From contig JAEUIN010000270.1 of NCBI GenBank assembly GCA_016793115.1, positions 1 through 45,523 on the forward strand: DNA of 45,523 nucleotides, read 5' to 3'. Position 1 is the stretch's first letter. Each line of letters begins with the position of its first letter. The notes under the pieces are model-generated. The model was given only the letters and a program-made list of their open reading frames with translations, was not told where the DNA came from and made no database searches. Positions 1-8,322 of this stretch are shown one piece after another. A program made the position numbers and the translations under genes. Source of the stretch: Planctomycetaceae bacterium. Lineage in GTDB: Bacteria > Planctomycetota > Planctomycetia > Pirellulales > PNKZ01.

Positions 1-311
1 CCATCGACGCGACCGAACCGGAACTCCGCGCGAAGTTGCCGAACCGAAACGAATCAAAAGGCCCCTCTCCCGACAAAGAGAGAAAAATCCGGGCCTCCGC
101 CCGAAGTGCATCTTGACCGGGAGCTTCCTATAGGTGCCACCCAGCGACGTTGTGGTGCGGCGTACAAAGGACTCAACCTAAAAAAACGATTCTCGATAGT
201 TTGAAAAGACACCGACGACGAAGACCGATGCCGACGAGTAGCGTTCGGCTTCGCACTTTCGTTTAATAGTGTTTTGGTGGTAGTCTTGACGCAGTTTCAA
301 ACGGCTAATCG
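1..311. other. Upstream region of the SIR2-like gene; possible gene end
   Basis: No complete gene is visible. One plus-strand frame is open from the window edge to a TGA at 114-116 and could be the last 37 codons of a gene that starts outside the window, but its second half is rich in Arg, Ser and Lys and I recognise no domain. Positions 117-311 become AT-richer toward the start of the next gene and probably contain its promoter. I could not pick a convincing -35/-10 pair, and no clear Shine-Dalgarno sequence precedes the ATG at 312. Confidence 0.3.
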
Positions 312-1286
312 ATGCTAAGTGAACCAACTGTATTCGTAATCGGAGCAGGTGCCCATGTACCTTACGGTTTTCCTACTGGCGTCGGACTGAAAGAAGACAT
401 TTTGTCGATTTCGGTTGACGAGCTTCCGTGGGAGCGACGCAACCCGGCGTACCGACAAGTTGTCCAACATCAACTTGATAGGTTCAAGCAAGACTTCGCA
501 AACTCGGGTGAGCCGTCAATCGACGCATTCTTGGAGAATCGGAAAGACTATTTAGAGATTGGCAAGTTCTGCATCGCTGCAAAAATCATCAGTTATGAAG
601 CATCCAACAGAATTGAAGACTACGTCAAGACAAAGGGACGTGGACAGGATTGGCTAGGCTGGTTCATCTCCCAATTCCTACGAACGACAAAACTTGAGGA
701 CTTTGGCAAGAATCCAATTTCGTTCATCACTTTTAATTACGACCGATTCCTTGAAGACACTCTCTTTCGGTCGCTCAGGGCTAAGCACGCAGCAGGCGAA
801 TCCGAAGTTGCCGCTGTTCTAAAACAGATTCCAATTGTTCACGTCCACGGTCAAATCGGCCGGTTGCGTTGGCAGGAAGAGAAAACCGCCAGCTACTATT
901 TGCCGATGGGAAGCGACGTTGATGAACGGTCTGTAGTCGGTGCGGCCAAATGCATACAGATTGTCAACGAAAGCTCGGAACAATCAGAGCAACTTGCCAC
1001 GGCAAACCAACTGCTCGCCGATGCAAAATGCATCCTATTCTTGGGTTTCGGGTATCTGCGGGAGAATCTACGAAAGCTCAAGTTCCCGTTTGGGGACAAA
1101 AGCAAATGGATTGATGGAACAGCATATGATGCGACGCCCGCACAACGACTGAATTGGCGGAATCAACTTTTTCAGCGTGGCGAAAGTGCTGATGCTTTTC
1201 CCGGCAATTCGACGTGGGATTGCTTGAAGTTTCTTCAGAACTGTAGTCGTCTACTTTCTCAGAACAAGTTGCTCAGTGACGACTAG
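312..1286 (+). CDS. SIR2-like domain protein (putative NAD-consuming enzyme)
   Basis: The 324-residue protein has the layout of the SIR2-like family found in prokaryotic NADases and defence proteins. Visible motifs are a Rossmann glycine-rich start GAGAHVPYGFPTG (residues 11-23), the ITFNYD block (139-144) that matches the TxNxD nucleotide-binding motif, HVHG (177-180) holding the presumed catalytic His, and LGFGY (244-248). No effector, transmembrane or second enzymatic domain is evident, so it appears to be a stand-alone SIR2 protein. Its base composition is unlike the neighbours: positions 541-600 contain 23 G/C of 60, while 2221-2280 contain 43 of 60, which suggests recent transfer. The next gene is convergent. 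A role in phage defence is inference from the family; no partner gene is visible, and one could lie upstream of the window. Confidence 0.8.
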   Translation: MLSEPTVFVIGAGAHVPYGFPTGVGLKEDILSISVDELPWERRNPAYRQVVQHQLDRFKQDFANSGEPSIDAFLENRKDYLEIGKFCIAAKIISYEASNRIEDYVKTKGRGQDWLGWFISQFLRTTKLEDFGKNPISFITFNYDRFLEDTLFRSLRAKHAAGESEVAAVLKQIPIVHVHGQIGRLRWQEEKTASYYLPMGSDVDERSVVGAAKCIQIVNESSEQSEQLATANQLLADAKCILFLGFGYLRENLRKLKFPFGDKSKWIDGTAYDATPAQRLNWRNQLFQRGESADAFPGNSTWDCLKFLQNCSRLLSQNKLLSDD

Positions 1287-1502
1287 TTTCATAGGAAGAT
1301 TCTTAGGGTGGCGACGATTAAGAAAAAGCCGCCGAAAAACGCCGCCTGCTGTAGCTCGAACAGTCGCCCGACGATAACATTCCATGCAACTGGCGTACGG
1401 CTGAATAGTTGGACGTAGACGCAAGGCGTTGAACGTCAAACGGATACGAAGAAAGCTGACGGCGACTTAAAATCCTAGAATCGTGCCCTGGGTTAATTCT
1501 CG

Positions 1503-2825
1503 TCACTCCGCCGCGATATTGCCGCAGACCAGTTCTTCGTCGTTGCGGATGAAGATTTTGCGGTCGGCGTAGGCCGGGTGCGACCAGCAGACGCCGCCGC
1601 GCTGGCGAAGTTGTTCGCTCGTCGGATCGATCAGGTGCGCGCGGCTCAGTTCCTTGAAGCCTTGCGGCGAGAGTTTGCCGAGGAGCAGGTCGCCCCGTTC
1701 GTTGAACATCCAGACCTTGTTTGCGCCGTCGGCCGTGAGCGCGTCGCCCGCCGGAGTCATGTGGATGTTGGCCCAGCGGGCCCGCGGCACGGCCGTGTGG
1801 TCTTCCCAGAGGCGGTCGCCGGAGTTGGCGTCGAGGCAGCGGAGTTCGCCGTAGCTGTCGACGCCGTAGATGTAGTCGCCGATGAAGAGCGGCGTGGCGA
1901 TGATGGAATGCAGCGCGTCGGTGTTCTTCTCGTCGGCCCCGCGGCGAAGCCAGAGCTGCTTCGCGGTCGTGGAATCGGCGGCGAGTTCGAGCAGCAGCGA
2001 GCCGTCGTAGAAGGAAGTGAAGAACACGCGCCGGCCGCTGACGACCGGCGTGGCGATGCCGATCGGCATGTTGATCGGCTTCCAGGGGATCGTCCAATAG
2101 ACCTGGCCGGATTGCGGATCGAGCCCGACGACGCTGTCGCCCGTTTCGCAAACGACGACCCGCTTGCCGGCCTGCTCGACGACGATGGGCGCGGCGTAGG
2201 AAGCGCGATCGTCGAGAGCCCGCCACCGCTCTTGGCCGGTGAGCTTATCGAAGCCGACGAGGCAGGCCTGCTCGCCGCCGACTTGGACGATGAGGACGCT
2301 TCCCTCGATGAGCGGCGCGGCGGCGATGCCCCAGATGGGCATGCGGATCTTGTATTCGGCGTTGAGGTCGTGCTTCCAGAGCAGCTTGCCGGTCGCCGCT
2401 TCCAAGCAATGCAGGTGACCCATCGTGCCGAGCGCGTAGGCGCGGTCGCCTTCGACGAGCACATTGGCCCGCGGGCCGGCTTGATAGCCGACGCCGACAT
2501 AGGGGCAGTCGTAGACATAGGACCAGAGCGGTTTGCCGTCGGCGGCCGAGAAGCAGAGCACGCGCTCCTGCTGCTGCGGCTCGACGATGCGATCGGTGAG
2601 AAAGACGCGGCCGGCGGCGACGCTGGGGCCGCTGTAGCCGGACGACACGCGCACCCGCCAGACGAGGGGTATTTGAGGCCCGGCGAAGCGGTCGACCGTG
2701 CCGGCCTCGCGGTAGACGTTTTCGCTGCGAGGACCACGCCACTGAGGCCAGTCGTCGGCGGAAACGTGCGAAATAGCCAAAAATAAGGCCAATCCGGCGC
2801 TCGCCGGGGTCAAAAACCGCATCAT
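1503..2825 (-). CDS. Exported PQQ-like beta-propeller repeat protein
   Basis: This 440-residue protein starts with a hydrophobic signal peptide (about residues 3-23, ending near VSA) followed by DDWPQWRGP, the usual opening of exported Planctomycete PQQ-like propeller proteins. At least five blade motifs of the form (L/F)DAxTGxxxW follow: AADGKPLW, AATGKLLW, KLTGQERW, PQSGQVYW and ANSGDRLW. The family forms a seven- or eight-bladed WD40-like propeller. Many members do not bind PQQ, and the substrate here is unknown. The same frame stays open upstream to 2963, but that would add a hydrophilic leader before the signal peptide and overlap the next gene. I therefore place the start at the tandem ATG (2825 or 2822). 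It lies just downstream of the prenyltransferase-repeat gene on the same strand and may be co-transcribed. Confidence 0.85.
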   Translation of the reverse strand: MMRFLTPASAGLALFLAISHVSADDWPQWRGPRSENVYREAGTVDRFAGPQIPLVWRVRVSSGYSGPSVAAGRVFLTDRIVEPQQQERVLCFSAADGKPLWSYVYDCPYVGVGYQAGPRANVLVEGDRAYALGTMGHLHCLEAATGKLLWKHDLNAEYKIRMPIWGIAAAPLIEGSVLIVQVGGEQACLVGFDKLTGQERWRALDDRASYAAPIVVEQAGKRVVVCETGDSVVGLDPQSGQVYWTIPWKPINMPIGIATPVVSGRRVFFTSFYDGSLLLELAADSTTAKQLWLRRGADEKNTDALHSIIATPLFIGDYIYGVDSYGELRCLDANSGDRLWEDHTAVPRARWANIHMTPAGDALTADGANKVWMFNERGDLLLGKLSPQGFKELSRAHLIDPTSEQLRQRGGVCWSHPAYADRKIFIRNDEELVCGNIAAE

Positions 2826-2937
2826 AGGCGCGTCTCTGTAGAGTCTCCGATCGAACGACGAGACGAAGGGCGCGGCTGGTTCCGCAAAGCGGGGCAACTC
2901 GGCTTTTTGAATCGGGCCGAGCTGCCGGCCGGCCGGC

Positions 2938-4056
2938 TTACTTGGTCGGGCGCAGGTACTCAAGCGTGAGCAGGGCGTAACCGGTCACGAGGTTGGGATC
3001 GCCTTCCATCCAACGCGGGTTGGCGTTGGTGAAGGAGCCGTCGGCGTTTTGCCGCTTAATGAGCTCGGTCGCGAGTTCGGCACGCCAGGAGTGCTGGGTG
3101 CCGTCTTTGTCGGCGAAGGTCTCTTGGCCGAGGGCGTCGAGCGTCTTGGCGAACGTATGGTAGTAGTAGAAGAGCCCGTTGTCGCCCATGCCGGGGTTTT
3201 CGGTGAGAGAATAGTGCCCGCGGAGCCACTCGACGGCGGCTTTGACGCGGGGATCGTCGGGGCCGACGCCGGCGTAGATCATGCTTTTGAGCCCGGTGTA
3301 GGTCATCGAGGCGTAGCTGCGGAGTCCGCCTTGCTCGGTTTTGCCGGCCTGGCTGGTGCCGCCGGCGGCCGGGGTGTAGTAGAAGCCGCCGTCGGGGTTT
3401 TTGGCGCTGAATTCGGTGGTGTTGAATTCGGTTTCGAGGTTTTGGCAGCGGGAGACGAAGACCAGGGCCTTCTGCACGGCTTCGTCGTCGGGTCCGCGAC
3501 CGGCGGCTTTCAAAGCGTCGAGCAAGAAGCTGGTGTTGGAGAGATCGGGCCGCTTACTCTTGCCGTAGCCGGCGCCGCCGTAGTAGGGATCGCTCTTGGC
3601 CTTGTCTTCCCCTTCGTCCCACTGCAGGTCTTTCACATAGGCCTCGGCTCCTTTGAGGAGCTTGTCGTACTTACCCTCCCTGTTGGCGGCTGAGAAGGCG
3701 ACGATCGAGATGCAGGTTTCGTAGTTGCGGTGGTTGCTTTCCGGCAGATAGATGCCGCCGTCGGGCTGAACGAACGTTTGCAGGTAGGCCAACGATTTGG
3801 CGACGATTGGGTCGTCGGCCGTGCGTCCGTTTTTCAACAGCGCCGCGGTCACCAGCGCCGTCACGGCCGGGCCGGCCTGCGGAGTGAACGCACCCTCGGG
3901 GGACTGGGCTTTGGCGAGAAAATCAACGGCTTTCGCGACCGCGGCGTCGCGCTTCGTCCAAAGCTCGGCCGACTGGTCGGCGGCCACTGCGGGCTGCGGC
4001 GGAGCTATGAGAAGGGCGGCGGCCGAAAACGCCGCAAGAATGGAGAGCGTGCGCAT
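2938..4056 (-). CDS. Exported prenyltransferase/squalene-oxidase repeat protein
   Basis: The protein has 372 residues with a signal peptide (about residues 1-25, ending AVAA). It carries repeated alpha/alpha-toroid units with QW-like motifs: SPEGAF, QPDGGIY, NPDGGFYYTP and NADGSF, each followed by a helix rich in small and aromatic residues. This is the pattern of the prenyltransferase and squalene-oxidase repeat superfamily. The DxDD motif of squalene cyclases is not visible, so catalysis as a terpene cyclase is unlikely. Exported proteins of this kind are common in Planctomycetes and their role is unknown. It precedes the PQQ-like propeller gene with about 110 bases between them, so the two may be one transcription unit. 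The ATG at 4056 sits directly before the signal peptide but lacks a strong Shine-Dalgarno sequence. Confidence 0.85.
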   Translation of the reverse strand: MRTLSILAAFSAAALLIAPPQPAVAADQSAELWTKRDAAVAKAVDFLAKAQSPEGAFTPQAGPAVTALVTAALLKNGRTADDPIVAKSLAYLQTFVQPDGGIYLPESNHRNYETCISIVAFSAANREGKYDKLLKGAEAYVKDLQWDEGEDKAKSDPYYGGAGYGKSKRPDLSNTSFLLDALKAAGRGPDDEAVQKALVFVSRCQNLETEFNTTEFSAKNPDGGFYYTPAAGGTSQAGKTEQGGLRSYASMTYTGLKSMIYAGVGPDDPRVKAAVEWLRGHYSLTENPGMGDNGLFYYYHTFAKTLDALGQETFADKDGTQHSWRAELATELIKRQNADGSFTNANPRWMEGDPNLVTGYALLTLEYLRPTK

Positions 4057-4227
4057 AAGAGAAGTGCCTCAGTTGGATTTAGGCGATAGGAAGCGATCTG
4101 CCGCCCCCATTCTACTGGGGCGCGGCCGACCGGGTATCGGCGCGGGGGGCGAACCGGCCGCTCAATCTTTCGCCGACAGCGGCGAAATCCCCGCCAATCT
4201 GGTGTCCGGGCTCAAGTCGGAAACTCG

Positions 4228-4518
4228 TTAACCGATAATGGCAAGAATGTCGCGTTCGCTGAGGATCATCAGCTTTTCGCCGTTGACGATGACCGGCGAA
4301 CCGGAATAGGGGGCGAACAGCACGCGGTCTCCTTCGGTGACTTGCGGTTCTGCGCGGCGACCGTCGCCGTCGATGCGTCTGCCATCGCCGACGGCGAGCA
4401 CTTTGCCCTCCTGCGATTTGCCTTGGGCCGCCTCCGGAAGCACGATCCCCCCGGCCGTCTTCGTTTCGGGGGTCTGAGGACGAATGACGACCTGATCGTT
4501 GAGCGGAACAATTCGCAT
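4228..4518 (-). CDS. groES: Co-chaperonin GroES (Hsp10)
   Basis: The 96-residue product matches GroES over its full length. It begins MRIVPLNDQVVIRP, has the mobile-loop and roof region TAGGIVLPEAA, then GKVLAVGDG, a DRVLFAPYSG stretch and the C-terminal LSERDILAII. GroES heptamers cap the GroEL barrel during cytoplasmic protein folding. The frame is open 34 codons further upstream, but only the ATG at 4518 gives the usual GroES N-terminus. No groEL follows: the downstream neighbour is an exported repeat protein. The inverted repeat CIRCE, which commonly controls groESL, was not seen upstream. Planctomycetes often carry several groES/groEL copies, so this is probably an additional orphan copy working with a GroEL encoded elsewhere. 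Confidence 0.92.
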   Translation of the reverse strand: MRIVPLNDQVVIRPQTPETKTAGGIVLPEAAQGKSQEGKVLAVGDGRRIDGDGRRAEPQVTEGDRVLFAPYSGSPVIVNGEKLMILSERDILAIIG

Positions 4519-5321
4519 GAGCGCTTCGAAATGAGTGAGGGCGAGCGAGCGTTGACGCGGCGACGTTAGCATGTCTTCCGCCGATGCCGTCATTGTGATG
4601 GCGGCCGCAGTCGGAATCAACGACCTATCGGCGCACCTGCGGCAACGTGGGCGAGATCTAGGCGTCGGTCATTGAACGAGACGGCAACGTAGGCAATCTC
4701 AACGCCGCTTTGCTGAAAACCGCAACGTGAATCGTTTGCCCGCGACGAACGAAAAGATTTGCAAAAATGCAGGTGATTGATATCTTTAGGTTGTCAGCTC
4801 CGACGTCACTGAGCTTTGCCTTTTCGGACGACCTTTTCGGCCGGTTTTTGCGGCAATTTGGTTCGTCCAGATGGCGATCACCGTTCATCGGGCAGTCGGA
4901 AACCGCGCTGAGGACGCTGCGCGTCGGGCCGTCGTCGAGATCGCCGAAGCTTGCCGCTTCTGCAAGGCCTCTGAAGATTACATCGTTTGAGGATCTCGTC
5001 GAGGTTTGGTTCGTCACGGCGGACGTCGCTTGAGCGGTCGACAGACCGTGCGCGAGGTGATTGCGGTTCCGTTCGGCTTTCGCCCGGTCAGGGCTCGGCG
5101 AAGCTTGAGAAGACGCGTTCGCCTCGCCGTTTGGGTTTGTTTGCCGATCGACGGGTGAGGCCGCCTTTGTGGTCGGCTTGCTCGCTCCGATCGGACGTGT
5201 TTCCGATTGCCGACACCGCCGCCTCCTCGTTCCCGCCGAGGAGGCGGCTTTTTTTTGCTTCGGCGGCGTGCGGAAAGATGCCGCACGGCCGATTGGCCGG
5301 TGCGGCGTTGAATGAGCGCGA
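4519..5321. other. 0.8-kb region without a convincing gene
   Basis: No recognised protein is encoded here. A short plus-strand frame at 4871-4990 (39 codons before TGA; starts MAITVHRAVGNRAED) has coding-like third positions but no clear ribosome-binding site. A minus-strand frame at 4658-5017 has no recognisable composition or motif. A strong plus-strand terminator at 5218-5256 implies that something is transcribed rightward through this region, either the small frame or a non-coding RNA. A 10-bp palindrome, TCCGATCGGA, lies at about 5187-5196 before the terminator. I could not match the sequence to RNase P RNA, tmRNA or SRP RNA by eye. Confidence 0.4.
5218..5256 (+). terminator. Rho-independent terminator
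   Basis: GCCGCCTCCTCG (5218-5229) pairs with CGAGGAGGCGGC (5237-5248) as a perfect 12-bp, GC-rich stem with a loop of seven bases. Eight T residues (5249-5256) follow directly. The T tract is only on the plus-strand side, so it ends rightward transcription. The genes on either side are both on the minus strand, so the transcript it ends is not an annotated gene. Confidence 0.85.
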
Positions 5322-6008
5322 TTAGTGGGGCGCCGCGGCTAACCGTTCGCCGAGTCCTTCCCGAACCTTCGGGCAAACGCCTTGCGGGCCCATGTATACG
5401 CGCCACACCAAGTGGGCGAACTCCGGATTGTTGACCGCAATCGGCTCTTCGTCGCGGACCCGAACGGTGATCCCCTGGCCGGGGCGATGCGTGATCCAAA
5501 CGCTTTCGCCTTCCTTGAGCGGGGCCTTAAGCATGTGGTCGAGCATCGTTTTCGACTCGTCCGCGAATTTTCCTTCCGGATCGTTCTTCTCAAACGCTTC
5601 CTTAAATCCGCGCGACAAGATCGATGCGGGAATGTCGCGTTCCATCGTCAGGCAAAGTTGCTTCGGCACGTCGGCGGCCGCAAGCGTGTCGACACACGTC
5701 GGCGACGTCGAATCGTCGCAATAACTGGCAATCTGATAGATCTTAAGCAGCATGGCTTTACGAACGGCCGTACCCGTCAGCTTCAGCCGGTGGACCATGC
5801 CGTCGCTTTGATGGTTCAGTTCAACCGGAAAGATGCCGTCGAATTCCACGGCGGTCGGCTGCGCCGCAGCCGTCGCGTCGGCGGCAGGGACGACGATGAC
5901 CGGTTGCGGCGAAGTCGACCTCTCGCAGCCGGCGAAGCTACTGAGCAACGCTGCCCCGATCAGTCCGGAAATCATGCGTTGATACGATCGAAAACCCAGC
6001 CAAGCCAT
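5322..6008 (-). CDS. Chalcone-isomerase-like putative lipoprotein
   Basis: The protein has 228 residues. A short N-terminal hydrophobic segment (about residues 12-27) ends SSFAGC with Cys28, which fits a lipoprotein signal, although Phe at -3 is not the best lipobox residue. From about residue 55 the sequence FPVELNH...LTGTAVRKAMLLKIYQIASYCD matches the chalcone-isomerase-like family of bacteria, whose members are mostly of unknown function and are not flavonoid enzymes. Later blocks such as KTMLDHMLKAPLKEGES and GQGITVRV fit the same fold. AAGGTG seven bases before the ATG at 6008 supports this start. The protein is probably anchored to a membrane on the exported side. The next gene is divergent. 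Confidence 0.75.
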   Translation of the reverse strand: MAWLGFRSYQRMISGLIGAALLSSFAGCERSTSPQPVIVVPAADATAAAQPTAVEFDGIFPVELNHQSDGMVHRLKLTGTAVRKAMLLKIYQIASYCDDSTSPTCVDTLAAADVPKQLCLTMERDIPASILSRGFKEAFEKNDPEGKFADESKTMLDHMLKAPLKEGESVWITHRPGQGITVRVRDEEPIAVNNPEFAHLVWRVYMGPQGVCPKVREGLGERLAAAPH

Positions 6009-6246
6009 GCTTCACCTTCTCGTTTAATCGATTCTCAGGCGACATTCAGTCTAGAACCGGCCGCCGTTCAGGCAAGAAGTTTTGCCGTCGGTCCCGCCCT
6101 CCGGCACGTACGTCGGCCAGCGTGGTCCCATGAACTTCAGCGTCCTTGAGCGTCAATGTCCGCAAAGACTGGCATCGGCTCTCGCCTGGGCTTATTATTG
6201 CCGGATTGTCAGACATCGCCGCTCCCTCCCCAAGAGACGTAACATC

Positions 6247-8259
6247 ATGACGGCACTCCGTTTTTGCAGCGCTCTGCTCGCCGTTTTAAGCCTTGCCGGA
6301 CTGGTCGCCGCCGATGAGCCGGCGGTCACGCCTTTAGCGTCCGGTTTGGTCAATCCGGAGTCCGCGGCGGTCGGCGTTAGTTATGCCTCGCAGTTCCCGA
6401 AATTCACTGTCGTGGTTTCCGAAATCGGCGAACGCGACAAAGACGGTGACGGAAAGATCACCATCATCGCGGGAGCCGAAAAGAAAACTCTTGCCGACGG
6501 TCTCGACGATCCCAAAGGTTTGGTCTTCGTCGGCGAGCAGCTCTTTGTGACGGACAAGACGCGCGTTTGGCGGGTCGGTCCCAAAGGCGGTAAAGAAGTT
6601 TTTGCCGCAGCCGAGGCGTTCCCCAAACCGCCGATTTTCCTGAACGACATCGAAGCCGACGCCGACGGCAATATCTATGTCAGCGATTCGGGCGATCGTG
6701 AAAAGGGAGGCGGCGGGGTCTACAAAATCGCCTCCGACGGCAAAGTCACGACCATTCTCGATTCGGCCAATCCCGTCGTAAAGCGTCCCAACGGTCTGCT
6801 GCTTATCGAACCGGGCAAATTGCTCGTTGTCGACGCCATCAGCGGCGAACTCAATCAGGTGAACTTGGCGGATAACTCCGTTACCAAGATTGCCGACGGA
6901 TTCGAAGGTGGCGACGGGCTGACTCGCGACTTCGACGGCAACGTTTATGTGACGCAGATCTCGAAAGGCATTCTTTCGCTGCTCCGCGGCGGCAAGTCGC
7001 CGGCCGTGAAGTATGGCCCGCAGTTCACCGCGTCGGCCGATCTTACATTGAATCCGAAGACCGGTCAGTTGCTCGTCCCGGATATGAAGGCCGGCACCTT
7101 GTCCGGCGTATCGATCGTGTCGGCCCGGCCGACGGATATCGACGCTTCGGTGCTGGAGAGCGTTAAGATCGAGCCGGCGTTCCCGCTACTGGAAGAAGAA
7201 GTGCAGCGGCCGATCGTCATTACGCACGCAGGCGACGGCAGCGGCAGGGTCTTCGTGGCCTCGCAACTGGGCAATGTCTACGTGCTCGACAAGGCCGACG
7301 ACAAAGCCGAGCCGAAACTCTTCTTCGAGTTCCAGTCGCACGTCACATATAACGACAAGGAAAACGAAGAAGGCTTTCTCGGCCTCGCGTTTCATCCGAA
7401 GTTCAAAGAAAACGGTCAGTTCTTTGTGTTCTACACGAAGAAGGACGCTCCCCCGCACACGTCGGTAATTTCGCGGTTTCGCGTATCGAGCGACGACCGA
7501 AACAAAGCCGATCCGGCGACGGAAGAGGAATTGCTCCGCGTCCCGCAGCCGTTTTGGAATCACAACGGCGGCACGCTCTCCTTTGGTCCCGACGGCAAGC
7601 TTTACATCGGTCTGGGCGACGGCGGCGCGTTTAACGACCCTCACGGCAACGGCCAAAATCTCGCGACGCTTAACGGCTCGATCTTGCGGATCGACGTCGA
7701 CGCCAAAGACGAAGGGAAGAACTATGCCGTGCCGAGCGACAATCCGTTCGTCGGACGCAAAGACGCCGCCGGCGAAATCTGGGCCTACGGCATCCGCAAC
7801 ATCTGGCGACTCGCCTTTGATCGTAAAACAGGAGTCCTCTGGGCGGCAGACGTCGGCCAAGATATTTGGGAAGAGATCGACATCATCGTCCGCGGCGGCA
7901 ACTACGGCTGGAATAAGCGTGAAGGAATGCACAAGTTCCGCGCCGAAGGTTCGCTGCCCGATCCCAGCTACATTGAACCGATCTGGGAATACCACCACGA
8001 CGACGGCCGCTCGATCACAGGCGGCGTGGTGTATCGCGGCAAGAAGTTGCCGGAACTCGACGGCAAGTATCTCTACGCCGACTACATCCGCGGCACCGTC
8101 TGGGCCTTGGGTTACGACTTCGACGCCAACAAGGTGGTGAGCAACCGCGAAATCAAGGGGAACGTGGCGCCGGTCGTTTCGTTCGGCGAAGATGAGGACG
8201 GCGAAGTTTACTTTACGACGACCGGCCCCAGGTTCTTTCGCTTCGCCCCGGCAAAGTAG
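6247..8259 (+). CDS. Exported SMP-30/NHL-like plus glucose/sorbosone dehydrogenase-like protein
   Basis: The ATG at 6247 gives 670 residues with a signal peptide (about 1-22, ending LVAA). An upstream extension of the frame to 6082 lacks a signal peptide and is not used. Residues of about 30-320 form a first propeller resembling SMP-30 or NHL proteins (FLNDIEADADGNIYVSD, then GGDGLTRDFDGNVYV). Residues of about 325-670 form a glucose/sorbosone dehydrogenase propeller with EEGFLGLAFHPKF, WNHNGG (about 436-441), LGDGG (about 455), YGIRNIWR (about 513) and DVGQDIWEEID (about 534). Enzymes of that family use PQQ and oxidise aldose sugars in the periplasm. The PQQ requirement and the substrate cannot be read from the sequence. 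The two propellers in one chain suggest coupled recognition and oxidation, which is inference. Confidence 0.85.
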   Translation: MTALRFCSALLAVLSLAGLVAADEPAVTPLASGLVNPESAAVGVSYASQFPKFTVVVSEIGERDKDGDGKITIIAGAEKKTLADGLDDPKGLVFVGEQLFVTDKTRVWRVGPKGGKEVFAAAEAFPKPPIFLNDIEADADGNIYVSDSGDREKGGGGVYKIASDGKVTTILDSANPVVKRPNGLLLIEPGKLLVVDAISGELNQVNLADNSVTKIADGFEGGDGLTRDFDGNVYVTQISKGILSLLRGGKSPAVKYGPQFTASADLTLNPKTGQLLVPDMKAGTLSGVSIVSARPTDIDASVLESVKIEPAFPLLEEEVQRPIVITHAGDGSGRVFVASQLGNVYVLDKADDKAEPKLFFEFQSHVTYNDKENEEGFLGLAFHPKFKENGQFFVFYTKKDAPPHTSVISRFRVSSDDRNKADPATEEELLRVPQPFWNHNGGTLSFGPDGKLYIGLGDGGAFNDPHGNGQNLATLNGSILRIDVDAKDEGKNYAVPSDNPFVGRKDAAGEIWAYGIRNIWRLAFDRKTGVLWAADVGQDIWEEIDIIVRGGNYGWNKREGMHKFRAEGSLPDPSYIEPIWEYHHDDGRSITGGVVYRGKKLPELDGKYLYADYIRGTVWALGYDFDANKVVSNREIKGNVAPVVSFGEDEDGEVYFTTTGPRFFRFAPAK

Positions 8260-8322
8260 CCAAGCGGCAGGAACAATCAGGAACGTACTTCAGAGCGCAC
8301 CGGAACGCCACAGCAACGTTCC

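Noticed and set aside
1578..2786. 402-codon plus-strand frame opposite the PQQ-like gene
   Set aside because: It lies antisense to a protein with signal peptide and propeller repeats; the translated sequence has no domain.
2938..4056. Squalene-hopene cyclase
   Set aside because: The repeats fit, but at 372 residues with a signal peptide and no DxDD motif it is not a cyclase of that type.
4658..5017. 119-codon minus-strand frame in the gap upstream of groES
   Set aside because: No motif, no ribosome-binding site, and a mixed composition; I describe the gap but do not call a gene.
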